The notes under the pieces were generated by a model that had not been told where the DNA came from, made no database searches, and saw only the letters and a program-made list of their open reading frames with translations. A stretch of DNA of 31,039 bases from an uncultured Rhizobiaceae group bacterium. Its GTDB lineage: Bacteria; Pseudomonadota; Alphaproteobacteria; Rhizobiales; Rhizobiaceae. The position numbers and the translations under genes were made by a program. Below are positions 1 through 7,250 of the stretch, piece by piece; within the stretch, counting starts at the first letter, position 1; each line of letters opens with the position of its first letter. The stretch is from positions 1 to 31,039 of the forward strand of contig CALDZZ010000219.1 of NCBI GenBank assembly GCA_937944075.1, written 5' to 3'.

Positions 1-1
1 A

Positions 2-493
2 GACAAATGGGAACCCGCCGCACAAGACACACTTTATGCCTTTAACGATGTGCATGCCATGATGTGTTATGTCTCTGACAACCGCGAGGATGCGCAAAAG
101 AAACTTCTTTCAGCCAATGAGCGCTACGTCGAAAATGCATCCGATGCAAATGTTGCGATGAGCCGCGAAATCGGTATTCCGTTTTGTCTCGCAATTCAGG
201 ACTTTAAAAATGAACGCTATGGCGAGTGTGTGGACCGCTTGTTGCCGGTTCGTTACATGACGCACCGTCTGGGCGGCAGTTTCGCCCAACGCGATATCAT
301 CGGCTGGACTTTGCTTGAAGCAGCCCTACGTTCAAAACGGTATGACCTTGCCCTTGGTTTGGCAAATGAACGCGCCGCATTGAAACCGACATCGGTACAA
401 AACTGGCGAGCTGTCTCTCGCGCCTTCAAGGGACTTGGTGATCATACAAAAGCTGACCGTGCCAATGCGCGGGCAGATTCAATGATGCTGTAA
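2..493 (+). CDS. TPR-repeat protein (tetratricopeptide repeat protein 38 family), 5'-truncated
   Basis: The reading frame is open from the first bases of the window, so this is the C-terminal part of a larger protein; a GTG at 50 is internal, not the start. The visible 163 residues include a stretch reading FNDVHAMMCYV near the beginning and helical repeats rich in Ala, Leu and Arg (for example LALGLANERAALKPTSVQNWRAV, shown here only as a sample of the repeat region around residues 110-135). This pattern resembles TPR38-family proteins, which are cytoplasmic helical scaffolds of uncertain function. No catalytic motif is visible. The gene ends 28 bp before the photolyase-like gene and could be co-transcribed with it. 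The family call rests on overall resemblance and is moderately sure; the function is unknown. Confidence 0.7.
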   Translation, partial: DKWEPAAQDTLYAFNDVHAMMCYVSDNREDAQKKLLSANERYVENASDANVAMSREIGIPFCLAIQDFKNERYGECVDRLLPVRYMTHRLGGSFAQRDIIGWTLLEAALRSKRYDLALGLANERAALKPTSVQNWRAVSRAFKGLGDHTKADRANARADSMML

Positions 494-521
494 AAGAACC
501 CCGAAAGCCAAACATTTGTCC

Positions 522-1778
522 ATGGAACAAATGTCATTCCTGGAAGAGAATGACGCACTCGATACACTCGAGTTTACACCGACCCGTGCTGCCGGCTTGA
601 AACGCCTTGAGGCATTTATTCCCTATTCTGCAGGCGCCTATGCTTCAAAACGGAATTTTGATTTTGGGCCCAACCAGCGCTCAAACATATCCTGTCTCTC
701 TCCATGGGTTCGCCATCGTCTGGTCAGTGAAACGGAAATTCTGAAAGAAACCCTGAAACAGCATTCTCTTCGCTCGGCAGAGAAATTTATTCAGGAAGTC
801 TACTGGCGAGCATATTTCAAGGGTTGGTTAGAGCAAAAACCGGATGTCTGGTTCTGGTATAAAAAGGATCTCAAATCCGTCATCAGGCAACTTGAAAAAG
901 ATGGTCGCCTGAACCAGCGCTATGAAGAAGCGGTTTCCGCCCAAACAGGAATTGACGCCTTTGACTTTTGGGCACGTGAATTGGTCGAAACCGGATACTT
1001 GCACAATCATGCCCGCATGTGGTTTGCCTCAATCTGGGTATTCACCTTACAGCTGCCTTGGGAACTGGGGGCGGACTTTTTCTATCGTCACCTACTGGAC
1101 GGAGATCCTGCCTCCAATACCTGTTCATGGCGCTGGGTTTCAGGCCTTCATACAAAAGGTAAGAATTATGCCGCCAGAGCCTCGAATATTGCCAAATTTA
1201 CTGACGGTCGGTTTGCCGGACACATGGGACTGGCAAGCGACCCTCTACCTTTGACAGAAGAACGTGAGCCAAGGCTCGTTCCTGCTCCAACTGGCGATAA
1301 GCACGAGGGTGAAGACTTTGCCTTGCTCATAACAGAAGAAGACGGTTTGCCTGAAACGCTTCCCATTCATTCGAAGCCAGATCAGGTGATTGGCTTGCTG
1401 GCGACAGAACGAAGATCACCGCTTGAAATCGGTCAACCTGCAAGGGAGTTTGCCAAAGGGGCGATGGCCGATGCCCTTCAGCGTGCGCAAACGGTTTTTG
1501 AATGTCCTGCTGACCTTCTGGATGGTGCAGACTGGTCACAAAGCCTTCTTGAATATGCGCAAGCCAATTCTGTGAAAACAATTGTAACGGCCTATGCCCC
1601 TGTTGGTCCTGTCGCAAGCGCTCTACGTGAAGCTAAAAATATATTGGCTGAAAATGACATCAGGCTGCTTCAAGTAATGCGTGCCCATGACGTATCTTCA
1701 TGGCCTCATGCAACCAGGGGTTTCTTCAAACTGAAAAAACAAATTCCCAAATTGATTGAAAGTTTGGATAACTCCTAA
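522..1778 (+). CDS. Photolyase/cryptochrome-like FAD-binding domain protein
   Basis: About 418 residues. The first 230 carry the helical FAD-binding domain of the DNA photolyase/cryptochrome family: an RNFDFGP stretch, a LSPWVRHRLVSE segment near residue 65, EVYWRAYFKGWLE near 95, the GYLHNHARMWFASIW block near 160-174, and DGDPASNTCSWRWVSGLHTKGK near 195-215, where the family binds FAD and DNA lesions. The usual N-terminal antenna (alpha/beta) domain is missing. Instead the last 130 residues form a separate region ending in a WPHATRGFFKLKKQIPKL segment. Repair of UV photoproducts or light sensing is likely but not proven. TTG at 516 and ATG at 522 are both possible starts; neither has a clear Shine-Dalgarno, and ATG is preferred. 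The stop overlaps the 3' end of the convergent oxidoreductase gene by 4 bp. Confidence 0.85.
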   Translation: MEQMSFLEENDALDTLEFTPTRAAGLKRLEAFIPYSAGAYASKRNFDFGPNQRSNISCLSPWVRHRLVSETEILKETLKQHSLRSAEKFIQEVYWRAYFKGWLEQKPDVWFWYKKDLKSVIRQLEKDGRLNQRYEEAVSAQTGIDAFDFWARELVETGYLHNHARMWFASIWVFTLQLPWELGADFFYRHLLDGDPASNTCSWRWVSGLHTKGKNYAARASNIAKFTDGRFAGHMGLASDPLPLTEEREPRLVPAPTGDKHEGEDFALLITEEDGLPETLPIHSKPDQVIGLLATERRSPLEIGQPAREFAKGAMADALQRAQTVFECPADLLDGADWSQSLLEYAQANSVKTIVTAYAPVGPVASALREAKNILAENDIRLLQVMRAHDVSSWPHATRGFFKLKKQIPKLIESLDNS

Positions 1779-2749
1779 ACGCCCTGCTCTATTTTGTCAG
1801 CAAGCGCAGTTGCACTTTCAAAGGCTGCCTCTACCCGGCCGCGGATACACCAATCGCCAATGGATGAAACGGCATTCCTTTCATCATGAAAAAACAATTC
1901 GCTCCCAGGTCTGCTTGTGCTGGCATACAACCAGCGATGGATCACCTTGTGATCTGCTTTTGTCAAATCATGCCCTGTCAGGTTTGAGGCTTCTGCAATC
2001 AGACGATCCATCACTTCCTGTTTGTCATCATCGACATGTTGTTCTGCCCACTGATTGGTACTTTGCACCATCATGGAGAACCCTTGAGGCCTGTCAGGTT
2101 TTGATGAATTAACCGACATCCAGCCAATAGGACTTTCCTCAACAAACGCACCGTCAAAGCCCGGATTAAACGCTTCCTCAAATCCCAGCATCAATGAAAA
2201 ACATGCATCCATTTTGATATCTGTCATTTCCTCATGATAAATGATGCTCTGCGGGACAAGCTGCGCAACCTGATGGGATGGTATTGCGGTTACAATGCTG
2301 TCAAAAGGTCCGTGAACATGGCCGGTTTTATCAACCAGTCTCCACTCGCCTGGCACCCCTTCGAACTTTGCGATGTGCGTTTCACCCCTGATGTTCAAGC
2401 CCTGAGCCATCGTCTTGGCCAACGTGTTCATGCGGGGTGCCGCCACATAGGAAGGATGACCGGATATCCTGGGCTTCACACCCTTTTGAGAAATTGTAAC
2501 CAGCTTTGGCTGCCAGTCTTTCACAATGCCCTGCGCCACATAAGGCTCAAGAAATGTTTGGAAGGCTTTGCTCTTGGCTGTGAAATATTGTGCACCATGG
2601 TCAAACTCATAGTCACCAGCATAACGCGTTGCCATACGGCCGCCAATGCCACGTGATTTTTCAAACAGGGTGATGTCATGCGTTTTCTGGAGCCGCAAGG
2701 CCAGCGTGAGGCCTGAAAGCCCTGCGCCAATGATGGCAATTTTGTTCAT
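1775..2749 (-). CDS. NAD(P)/FAD-dependent oxidoreductase, renalase-like (COG3380 type)
   Basis: 324 residues. The N-terminus is a Rossmann FAD-binding fold: IAIIGAGLSGL (GxGxxG) at residues 4-14, followed by an acidic strand end and EKSRGIGGRMATR at about 31-43, which is characteristic of the amine-oxidase/renalase group. FDHGAQYFTAKS follows. The C-terminus ends with a GDW...GRVEAAFESA segment typical of the second FAD contact of this family. It should be a cytoplasmic flavoenzyme; the substrate is unknown. In several proteobacteria COG3380 genes sit in light- or singlet-oxygen-induced clusters with photolyase genes, and here it converges on a photolyase-like gene, which supports a photo-oxidative link by inference. 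The ATG at 2749 is preceded by a weak GGA. Confidence 0.88.
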   Translation of the reverse strand: MNKIAIIGAGLSGLTLALRLQKTHDITLFEKSRGIGGRMATRYAGDYEFDHGAQYFTAKSKAFQTFLEPYVAQGIVKDWQPKLVTISQKGVKPRISGHPSYVAAPRMNTLAKTMAQGLNIRGETHIAKFEGVPGEWRLVDKTGHVHGPFDSIVTAIPSHQVAQLVPQSIIYHEEMTDIKMDACFSLMLGFEEAFNPGFDGAFVEESPIGWMSVNSSKPDRPQGFSMMVQSTNQWAEQHVDDDKQEVMDRLIAEASNLTGHDLTKADHKVIHRWLYASTSRPGSELFFHDERNAVSSIGDWCIRGRVEAAFESATALADKIEQGV

Positions 2750-2806
2750 TCTGGTTCCAAACTGGATTTATTGTAAAAGAGGCATATCTATGCAGTGACT
2801 TAATCT

Positions 2807-3076
2807 ATGGCGAAAAACCTTATGAGCAACCAACAAAAAGAAATTGATGCAAGAACAAGTCATATCATTGAGCTTGCATGGTGTGATGATACCTCGTTTG
2901 AAACCATTGAAGAACAATTTGGTGTGCCTGAAAAGGAAGTCATCAAGATCATGCGTGGGCACCTGAAGCCAAAGAGTTTCAAGGTCTGGCGAGAACGTGC
3001 TTCCGGGCGCAAGCAAAAACACAAAAAACTAAATGCATCACAAAAAGTTCAGCCCAAAGATTTTGCTGGTTTGTAA
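2807..3076 (+). CDS. TIGR03643 / DUF2805 family small protein
   Basis: 89 residues, basic at the C-terminus. The core (residues about 12-60) reads as a compact helix-turn-helix-like unit, with IIELAWCDDTSFETIEEQF, then a turn at GVPEKEVIKIMR, and then LKPKSFKVWRERASGRK. This matches my memory of the TIGR03643/DUF2805 family, a conserved protein of unknown function often found near photolyase or cryptochrome genes. The fold suggests nucleic-acid binding, but that is inference. It starts 57 bp from the divergent COG3380 gene, so the two may share a control region. ATG at 2807 is used; ATG at 2822 (MSNQQKE) is an equally plausible start and fits the family core. Confidence 0.85.
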   Translation: MAKNLMSNQQKEIDARTSHIIELAWCDDTSFETIEEQFGVPEKEVIKIMRGHLKPKSFKVWRERASGRKQKHKKLNASQKVQPKDFAGL

Positions 3077-3152
3077 ATCATTAAACTTTTATAAAGCTTT
3101 TAGTAAGATTGTATTTGTTTGTCTTGATAGCCATTAAAATAGGAAACATGTC

Positions 3153-3929
3153 TTGCGTAAATTGGCACTTTTAGCATCCGCTTTGTTCATTTCAGCCTGT
3201 ACCAGCAGTCCCACGACCGTGCTGGATGTCAGTCTTGCTGTAACCAACCCACAGTTTGGAGACCATGATCCGGTTGAATGGGACAGCTATCGTCCTGAGC
3301 AATATCCGGTGCATGGCATTGATGTTTCCAAATGGCAGGGTGATATTGACTGGCACACTGCAAAACGCGGCGGCGTAGCCTTTGCCTTTATCAAGGCAAC
3401 CGAAGGCGGCGACCATGTCGATAAGCGTTTCAGCCAATACTGGCAGGATGCCGGCCGCGCAGGTGTTCCGCGTGGCGCATACCACTTTTATTATTTCTGC
3501 CGTACAGCAGCTGAACAGGCGCGCTGGTTCATTCGCAATGTCCCGCGCGATCCAAAATCGCTGCCTCCGGTACTGGACATGGAATGGAACCACCAGTCCT
3601 CATGCAAGAAAAAAATGTCTCCTGCAAAAATCCGCTCTGAAATGAGAACCTTCCTTGGCATGGTTCAGCGCCATTATGGCAAGAAGCCTCTGGTTTACAC
3701 GACCGTGGATTTCTACAAGGACAACAGTCTTGGTTCGATGCGTGAAGTTGAATTCTGGTTGCGTTCGGTTGCTGCACATCCAAAAGATGTCTACCCGGGT
3801 CAACGCTGGTCATTCTGGCAATATACCGGTACGGGCAAAATTCCGGGCATCAAGGGTGAAACCGACATCAATGTGTTTGCAGGCACCCCTGCCAAATGGC
3901 GCAAATGGGTGGAAGCGCGTACGCGATAA
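3153..3929 (+). CDS. GH25 family muramidase (lysozyme-like) lipoprotein
   Basis: 258 residues. The N-terminus is a lipoprotein signal: basic MRK, a hydrophobic run, and a lipobox FISAC with Cys16 as the lipidated residue. The rest is a glycoside hydrolase family 25 domain: HGIDVSKWQGDIDW (Asp57), FAFIKATEGG, RGAYHFYYF, and VLDMEWN carrying the catalytic Asp142 and Glu144. It ends with WQYTGTGKIPGI and a Asp-x-Asn motif as in the family. GH25 enzymes cleave the beta-1,4 bond between MurNAc and GlcNAc, so this is probably a periplasmic, membrane-anchored enzyme for remodelling peptidoglycan. The start is a TTG, preferred because AGGAAA lies at 3141-3146 and the signal peptide begins immediately. 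Confidence 0.92.
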   Translation: MRKLALLASALFISACTSSPTTVLDVSLAVTNPQFGDHDPVEWDSYRPEQYPVHGIDVSKWQGDIDWHTAKRGGVAFAFIKATEGGDHVDKRFSQYWQDAGRAGVPRGAYHFYYFCRTAAEQARWFIRNVPRDPKSLPPVLDMEWNHQSSCKKKMSPAKIRSEMRTFLGMVQRHYGKKPLVYTTVDFYKDNSLGSMREVEFWLRSVAAHPKDVYPGQRWSFWQYTGTGKIPGIKGETDINVFAGTPAKWRKWVEARTR

Positions 3930-4008
3930 ACCCTGGTCTTAAATTCAATCAGCTATTTGCAAACTGAATAATTTTGCTAAGCTTCATTAAGAAATGGAGC
4001 TTGGCAAG

Positions 4009-4938
4009 ATGAAAAAAGCATTGATTACGGGTGGAAACGGAAACATAGGCAGACTGCTTGCAGAGCGCCTTGTTGCCAAAGGTATTGAGGTCATTCGTTT
4101 CGATTTGCCGGGGAGCGAACCTGACAGACATGATGCGCTGGAAACCATCATTACCGGGGATATCCGCGACCAAAGCCTGATTGGTTCAATTTTTGATTCC
4201 CATAAGCCCGACGCAGTTTATCATTTGGCCTCACTGCTTTCAGGCAGCTCAGAAGCAGACGTAAACGCTGCATGGGAAATCAACGCAACTGCTTCTTTCA
4301 ATCTTTTGCAATTAGGCAAGGCACATGACGTCGGGATGTTCTTCTTTGCCAGTACGCTTGCCTCTTACGGTCGCGATATTCCAAGCCCCATGCCGGAAGA
4401 CCATCCACAATGGCCCGAAAACATTTACGGGGTTACCAAAATTGCAGTTGAGCGGCTTGGCAATTACTTCAAAGCCAAACACGGAATGGATTTTCGCTGC
4501 CTGCGCTTTCCGCTTGTTATATCACCCTTTGCCCCTCCAGCCGCTGTTACCGCATTTCCCTCACATGCGTTCAAGGCAGCGATTGACAGCAAGGCTTTTA
4601 CCTTTCCAGTCAATGCCAGTACCAGCCTGTCAACTCTCTTCTTGCTTGATGTCATCAATTCGATCATGGCTTTCACCTTTGCTGAACGGGAACAGGTCAG
4701 ACAAGCAGCCTATAATGTGCACGCCTATTCGCTCAGTGCGCAGGACGTAATTGATGAAATCGTCAAACGCCATCCAGATTTTCAATATTCATTTGAACCG
4801 CAGGAAACGGTTCAAAACCTTATAGGTGGATGGCCGGACGCAACCATTGATATCAGCGCAAGAGAAGATTGGGGCTGGTCACCAGAATATGATTTTATGA
4901 AAAGCGCCGACTGGATGTTTGACTATTATAACGCGTAA
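4009..4938 (+). CDS. NAD-dependent epimerase/dehydratase (extended SDR), L-threonine dehydrogenase-like
   Basis: About 309 residues. The N-terminal dinucleotide-binding motif TGGNGNIG (TGxxGxxG) is at residues 7-14, an Asp at the end of strand 2 favours NAD, and the catalytic YxxxK appears as YGVTK in ENIYGVTKIAVERLGNYF. An upstream Ser/Thr (ASTLASYG) completes the triad. The DAVYHLASLLSG and CLRFPLVIS segments recall the SDR-type L-threonine 3-dehydrogenase and UDP-sugar epimerase groups. The true substrate cannot be told from sequence alone. An ATG at 3994 is in frame, but the ATG at 4009 is preferred because GGAG sits 8 bp upstream (3997-4000) and the Rossmann strand begins at once. The gene converges on serB with only 8 bp between them. 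Confidence 0.85.
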   Translation: MKKALITGGNGNIGRLLAERLVAKGIEVIRFDLPGSEPDRHDALETIITGDIRDQSLIGSIFDSHKPDAVYHLASLLSGSSEADVNAAWEINATASFNLLQLGKAHDVGMFFFASTLASYGRDIPSPMPEDHPQWPENIYGVTKIAVERLGNYFKAKHGMDFRCLRFPLVISPFAPPAAVTAFPSHAFKAAIDSKAFTFPVNASTSLSTLFLLDVINSIMAFTFAEREQVRQAAYNVHAYSLSAQDVIDEIVKRHPDFQYSFEPQETVQNLIGGWPDATIDISAREDWGWSPEYDFMKSADWMFDYYNA

Positions 4939-4946
4939 AGCCTTGC

Positions 4947-5837
4947 TTAAAGCACCTTGTCGAACTCTTCCTTGCCATAACCCTGCACAAACAAAATTGA
5001 AGAGAGATCACCATGATTGATGATGAATTCTGCTTTGGCAGAAACAGTCGGCTTGGCATGAAAGGCAATGCCGGTTCCTGCATTCAACAGCATTGGCAAA
5101 TCATTTGCACCATCACCGATGGCAATTGTTTCTGACAGGGAAACACCCTTTTCACGTGCCAGACGGCTTAACTGATCAAGCTTTGCCTGTTGACCCAATA
5201 TTGGCATTTGAACCTTGCCGGTAAATTTCCCGTTCTCACTCAAAAGGGTATTTGCATGAAATTCATGAAACCCGGTTTCTTGAGCAATTTCACGGGCAAA
5301 TACTGTAAAGCCACCCGATACCAGAGCCGTGTGTGTCCCATGGTTGCGCATGACAGCAAGCGCTTGTCTCGCACCGTCGTTTATCGTGATACGCTTTTCC
5401 AAAACTTTGGAAACAATCGCTTCATCAAGCCCTGCAAGAAGTGCAACACGATCTTTAAGTGCACCTTCGAAATCAATTTCGCCGTTCATGGCTGCTTCGG
5501 TTATTGTCGCGACCTTGTCCTTGATCCCAAGTTCTGCAGCCAGTTCATCGATACATTCCTGACCAATAATGGTTGAATCCATATCGGCCAAAAAGAGTTT
5601 CTTGCGACGATTGTCTGCTGCCTGAAGCACCACATCAACCTTTGCCTCCCCGACCAGACCTACAACAGCCTTATGCGCATCAAGTGGATCCAAATGCGGG
5701 GGCACGGTATAATCGCAAGCAACAGAAGGATATAGCCATTCAGGCGAGGACTGAAGGATGTTTCCCACAGATGCCGCCAGAGTTTCTGTAATGCATGCAT
5801 CTTTCAGGCTGGAAATAAGAGTGAGGTTTTTTTTCAT
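4947..5837 (-). CDS. serB: Phosphoserine phosphatase SerB
   Basis: Catalyses the last step of serine synthesis, phosphoserine to serine. It is a HAD-superfamily enzyme: the nucleophile motif DMDST follows KLFLA, motif II is in ALVSGGFTVFA (Ser), and motifs III/IV are the Lys before LDQLSRLA and GDGANDLPML. The N-terminal roughly 75 residues form a small ACT-like or lead domain, and the total of about 296 residues is usual for alphaproteobacterial SerB. The frame extends upstream to ATG codons at 5864 and 5870 (MAMQKPERNHV...), but MKKNLTLIS at 5837 fits family starts better; neither start has a good ribosome binding site. It is divergent from serC-serA, which supply its substrate. Confidence 0.95.
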   Translation of the reverse strand: MKKNLTLISSLKDACITETLAASVGNILQSSPEWLYPSVACDYTVPPHLDPLDAHKAVVGLVGEAKVDVVLQAADNRRKKLFLADMDSTIIGQECIDELAAELGIKDKVATITEAAMNGEIDFEGALKDRVALLAGLDEAIVSKVLEKRITINDGARQALAVMRNHGTHTALVSGGFTVFAREIAQETGFHEFHANTLLSENGKFTGKVQMPILGQQAKLDQLSRLAREKGVSLSETIAIGDGANDLPMLLNAGTGIAFHAKPTVSAKAEFIINHGDLSSILFVQGYGKEEFDKVL

Positions 5838-5943
5838 CACATGATTTCTTTCAGGTTTCTGCATTGCCATAACGGATAATTTGGCGAAGTGAAACAGGGC
5901 ATTAACGAAAAATATCGCTTTTTGGATATTCGGCGTCGCCTGC

Positions 5944-5970
5944 CTTGACGCACCATTTCTTTTCCTATAG
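5944..5970 (+). promoter_or_regulatory. Candidate sigma-70-type promoter for serC-serA
   Basis: CTTGAC at 5944-5949 is an alphaproteobacterial -35 hexamer, and CTATAG at 5965-5970 is a -10-like element. The spacer is 15 bp, shorter than the ideal 17. Transcription would then begin at about 5977-5980, just where the leader hairpin starts. The two observations support each other, but no transcript data are visible. Confidence 0.5.
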
Positions 5971-5978
5971 GTCTCGCG

Positions 5979-6031
5979 GTGGGTTACCCCTCCCCAACGA
6001 GGGGCTCACTATCTGTAAGGTTAGTTACATG
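5979..6031 (+). ncRNA. serC leader (structured 5' UTR, putative cis-regulatory RNA)
   Basis: A long hairpin is visible: GTGGG (5979-5983) pairs with CTCAC (6005-6009, one G-U pair), and inside it CCCCTC (5987-5992) pairs perfectly with GAGGGG (5999-6004), leaving a TTA bulge. A second stem pairs TGTAA (6014-6018) with TTACA (6025-6029). Its loop and 5' arm hold the AAGG Shine-Dalgarno (6017-6020), and its 3' arm includes the first base of the serC ATG. A serC leader described for alphaproteobacteria (Rfam serC leader) has its final stem on the ribosome binding site, so position and architecture agree. The ligand or mechanism is not known to me. Confidence 0.72.
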
Positions 6032-7210
6032 ACAGAGCTATCTAAACCGGCTACGCGGCCGGAAAATCCGCGTTTTTCTTCTGGTCCCTGCACAAAGCGA
6101 CCAGGATGGTCTTTCAAAAATCTTGAATATGCTTCACTCGGCAGGTCTCACCGTGCCAAGGAAGGCAAAGCAAAACTAAAACTTGCCATTGATCTAACAA
6201 GAGAAGTTTTACAAGTGCCTGATGAATACGTCATCGGCATTGTACCTGCTTCTGATACAGGCGCTTATGAGATGGCGATGTGGAGCCTGCTTGGCGAGCG
6301 TGGCGTAGACATGCTTGCGTGGGAAAGTTTCGGCGAAGGCTGGATTACCGATGCCGTCAAACAGCTCAAGCTTGAGAACACGCGCCTCCTGCGTGCAAAT
6401 TACGGCCACCTGCCGGATCTGAACGAAATCAATTTCGAAAATGACGTCTGCTTCACATGGAACGGAACAACCTCCGGTGTGCGCGTTCCAAATGGCGATT
6501 TCATTCCTGCTGATCGTGCTGGGCTTACACTGTGCGATGCAACCTCAGCTGCTTTTGCGCAGGATCTCGATTTTGCCAAACTCGATGTTGTAACCTTCTC
6601 TTGGCAGAAAGTACTCGGCGGTGAAGGCGCGCATGGCATGCTCATTCTTTCACCCCGCGCTGTTGAACGTCTTGAAACTTATACACCTCCCTGGCCTCTA
6701 CCAAAGATTTTCCGTCTCACCAAAGGTGGCAAATTAAATGCCAGCATTTTTGAAGGTGCTACCATCAACACGCCATCGATGCTTTGTGTCGAAGATTACA
6801 TTGATGCACTCGAATGGTCCAGGGAGATTGGCGGGCTGGAAGGTCTGATGAAACGTGCTGATGAAAATTTTGCTGTTATTGATGCTTTTGTTCAGAAAAC
6901 CCCGTGGCTTGAAAATCTTGCTGTCGATCCGGCAACCCGCTCCAATACATCAGTTTGTCTTACCATTGCAGACGAGCGAATTGCAGCACTTGATGCAGAT
7001 GCACAATCTGCTTTTGCCAAGGGCATGGTTGAATTGCTGGCTGCAGAAAATGTGGCTCTTGATATTGGCTCTTACCGTGATGCTCCTTCGGGGCTCCGCA
7101 TCTGGGCTGGCGCAACGGTGGAAGCTTCTGATCTGCAGGCCCTGATGCCATGGCTTGATTGGGCTTTCCAACAGCAACTTACTACAGCCGGCATTTCCAA
7201 GGCCGCTTAA
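6029..7210 (+). CDS. serC: Phosphoserine aminotransferase SerC
   Basis: 393 residues. It transfers an amino group from glutamate to 3-phosphohydroxypyruvate, the second step of serine synthesis, using pyridoxal phosphate. The PLP-binding lysine is Lys194 in VTFSWQKVLGGEGAHGML. The N-terminal FSSGPCTKRPGW, the SLGRSHRAKEGK block and FTWNGTTSGVRVP are characteristic of the long alphaproteobacterial/methanosarcinal SerC type. The frame is open upstream to a TTG at 5945, but that region is promoter and leader; the ATG at 6029 with AAGG eight bases upstream is the start. It is followed after 40 bp by serA, so the two form an operon. Confidence 0.96.
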   Translation: MTELSKPATRPENPRFSSGPCTKRPGWSFKNLEYASLGRSHRAKEGKAKLKLAIDLTREVLQVPDEYVIGIVPASDTGAYEMAMWSLLGERGVDMLAWESFGEGWITDAVKQLKLENTRLLRANYGHLPDLNEINFENDVCFTWNGTTSGVRVPNGDFIPADRAGLTLCDATSAAFAQDLDFAKLDVVTFSWQKVLGGEGAHGMLILSPRAVERLETYTPPWPLPKIFRLTKGGKLNASIFEGATINTPSMLCVEDYIDALEWSREIGGLEGLMKRADENFAVIDAFVQKTPWLENLAVDPATRSNTSVCLTIADERIAALDADAQSAFAKGMVELLAAENVALDIGSYRDAPSGLRIWAGATVEASDLQALMPWLDWAFQQQLTTAGISKAA

Positions 7211-7250
7211 ACCCTATCTGATTTTTCCAAACTTCATGGAGGACGCTATC

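Noticed and set aside
1756..2656. Plus-strand frames opposite the COG3380 gene
   Set aside because: Antisense shadows of a gene with clear FAD-binding motifs; rich in Cys, His and Trp as chance frames are.
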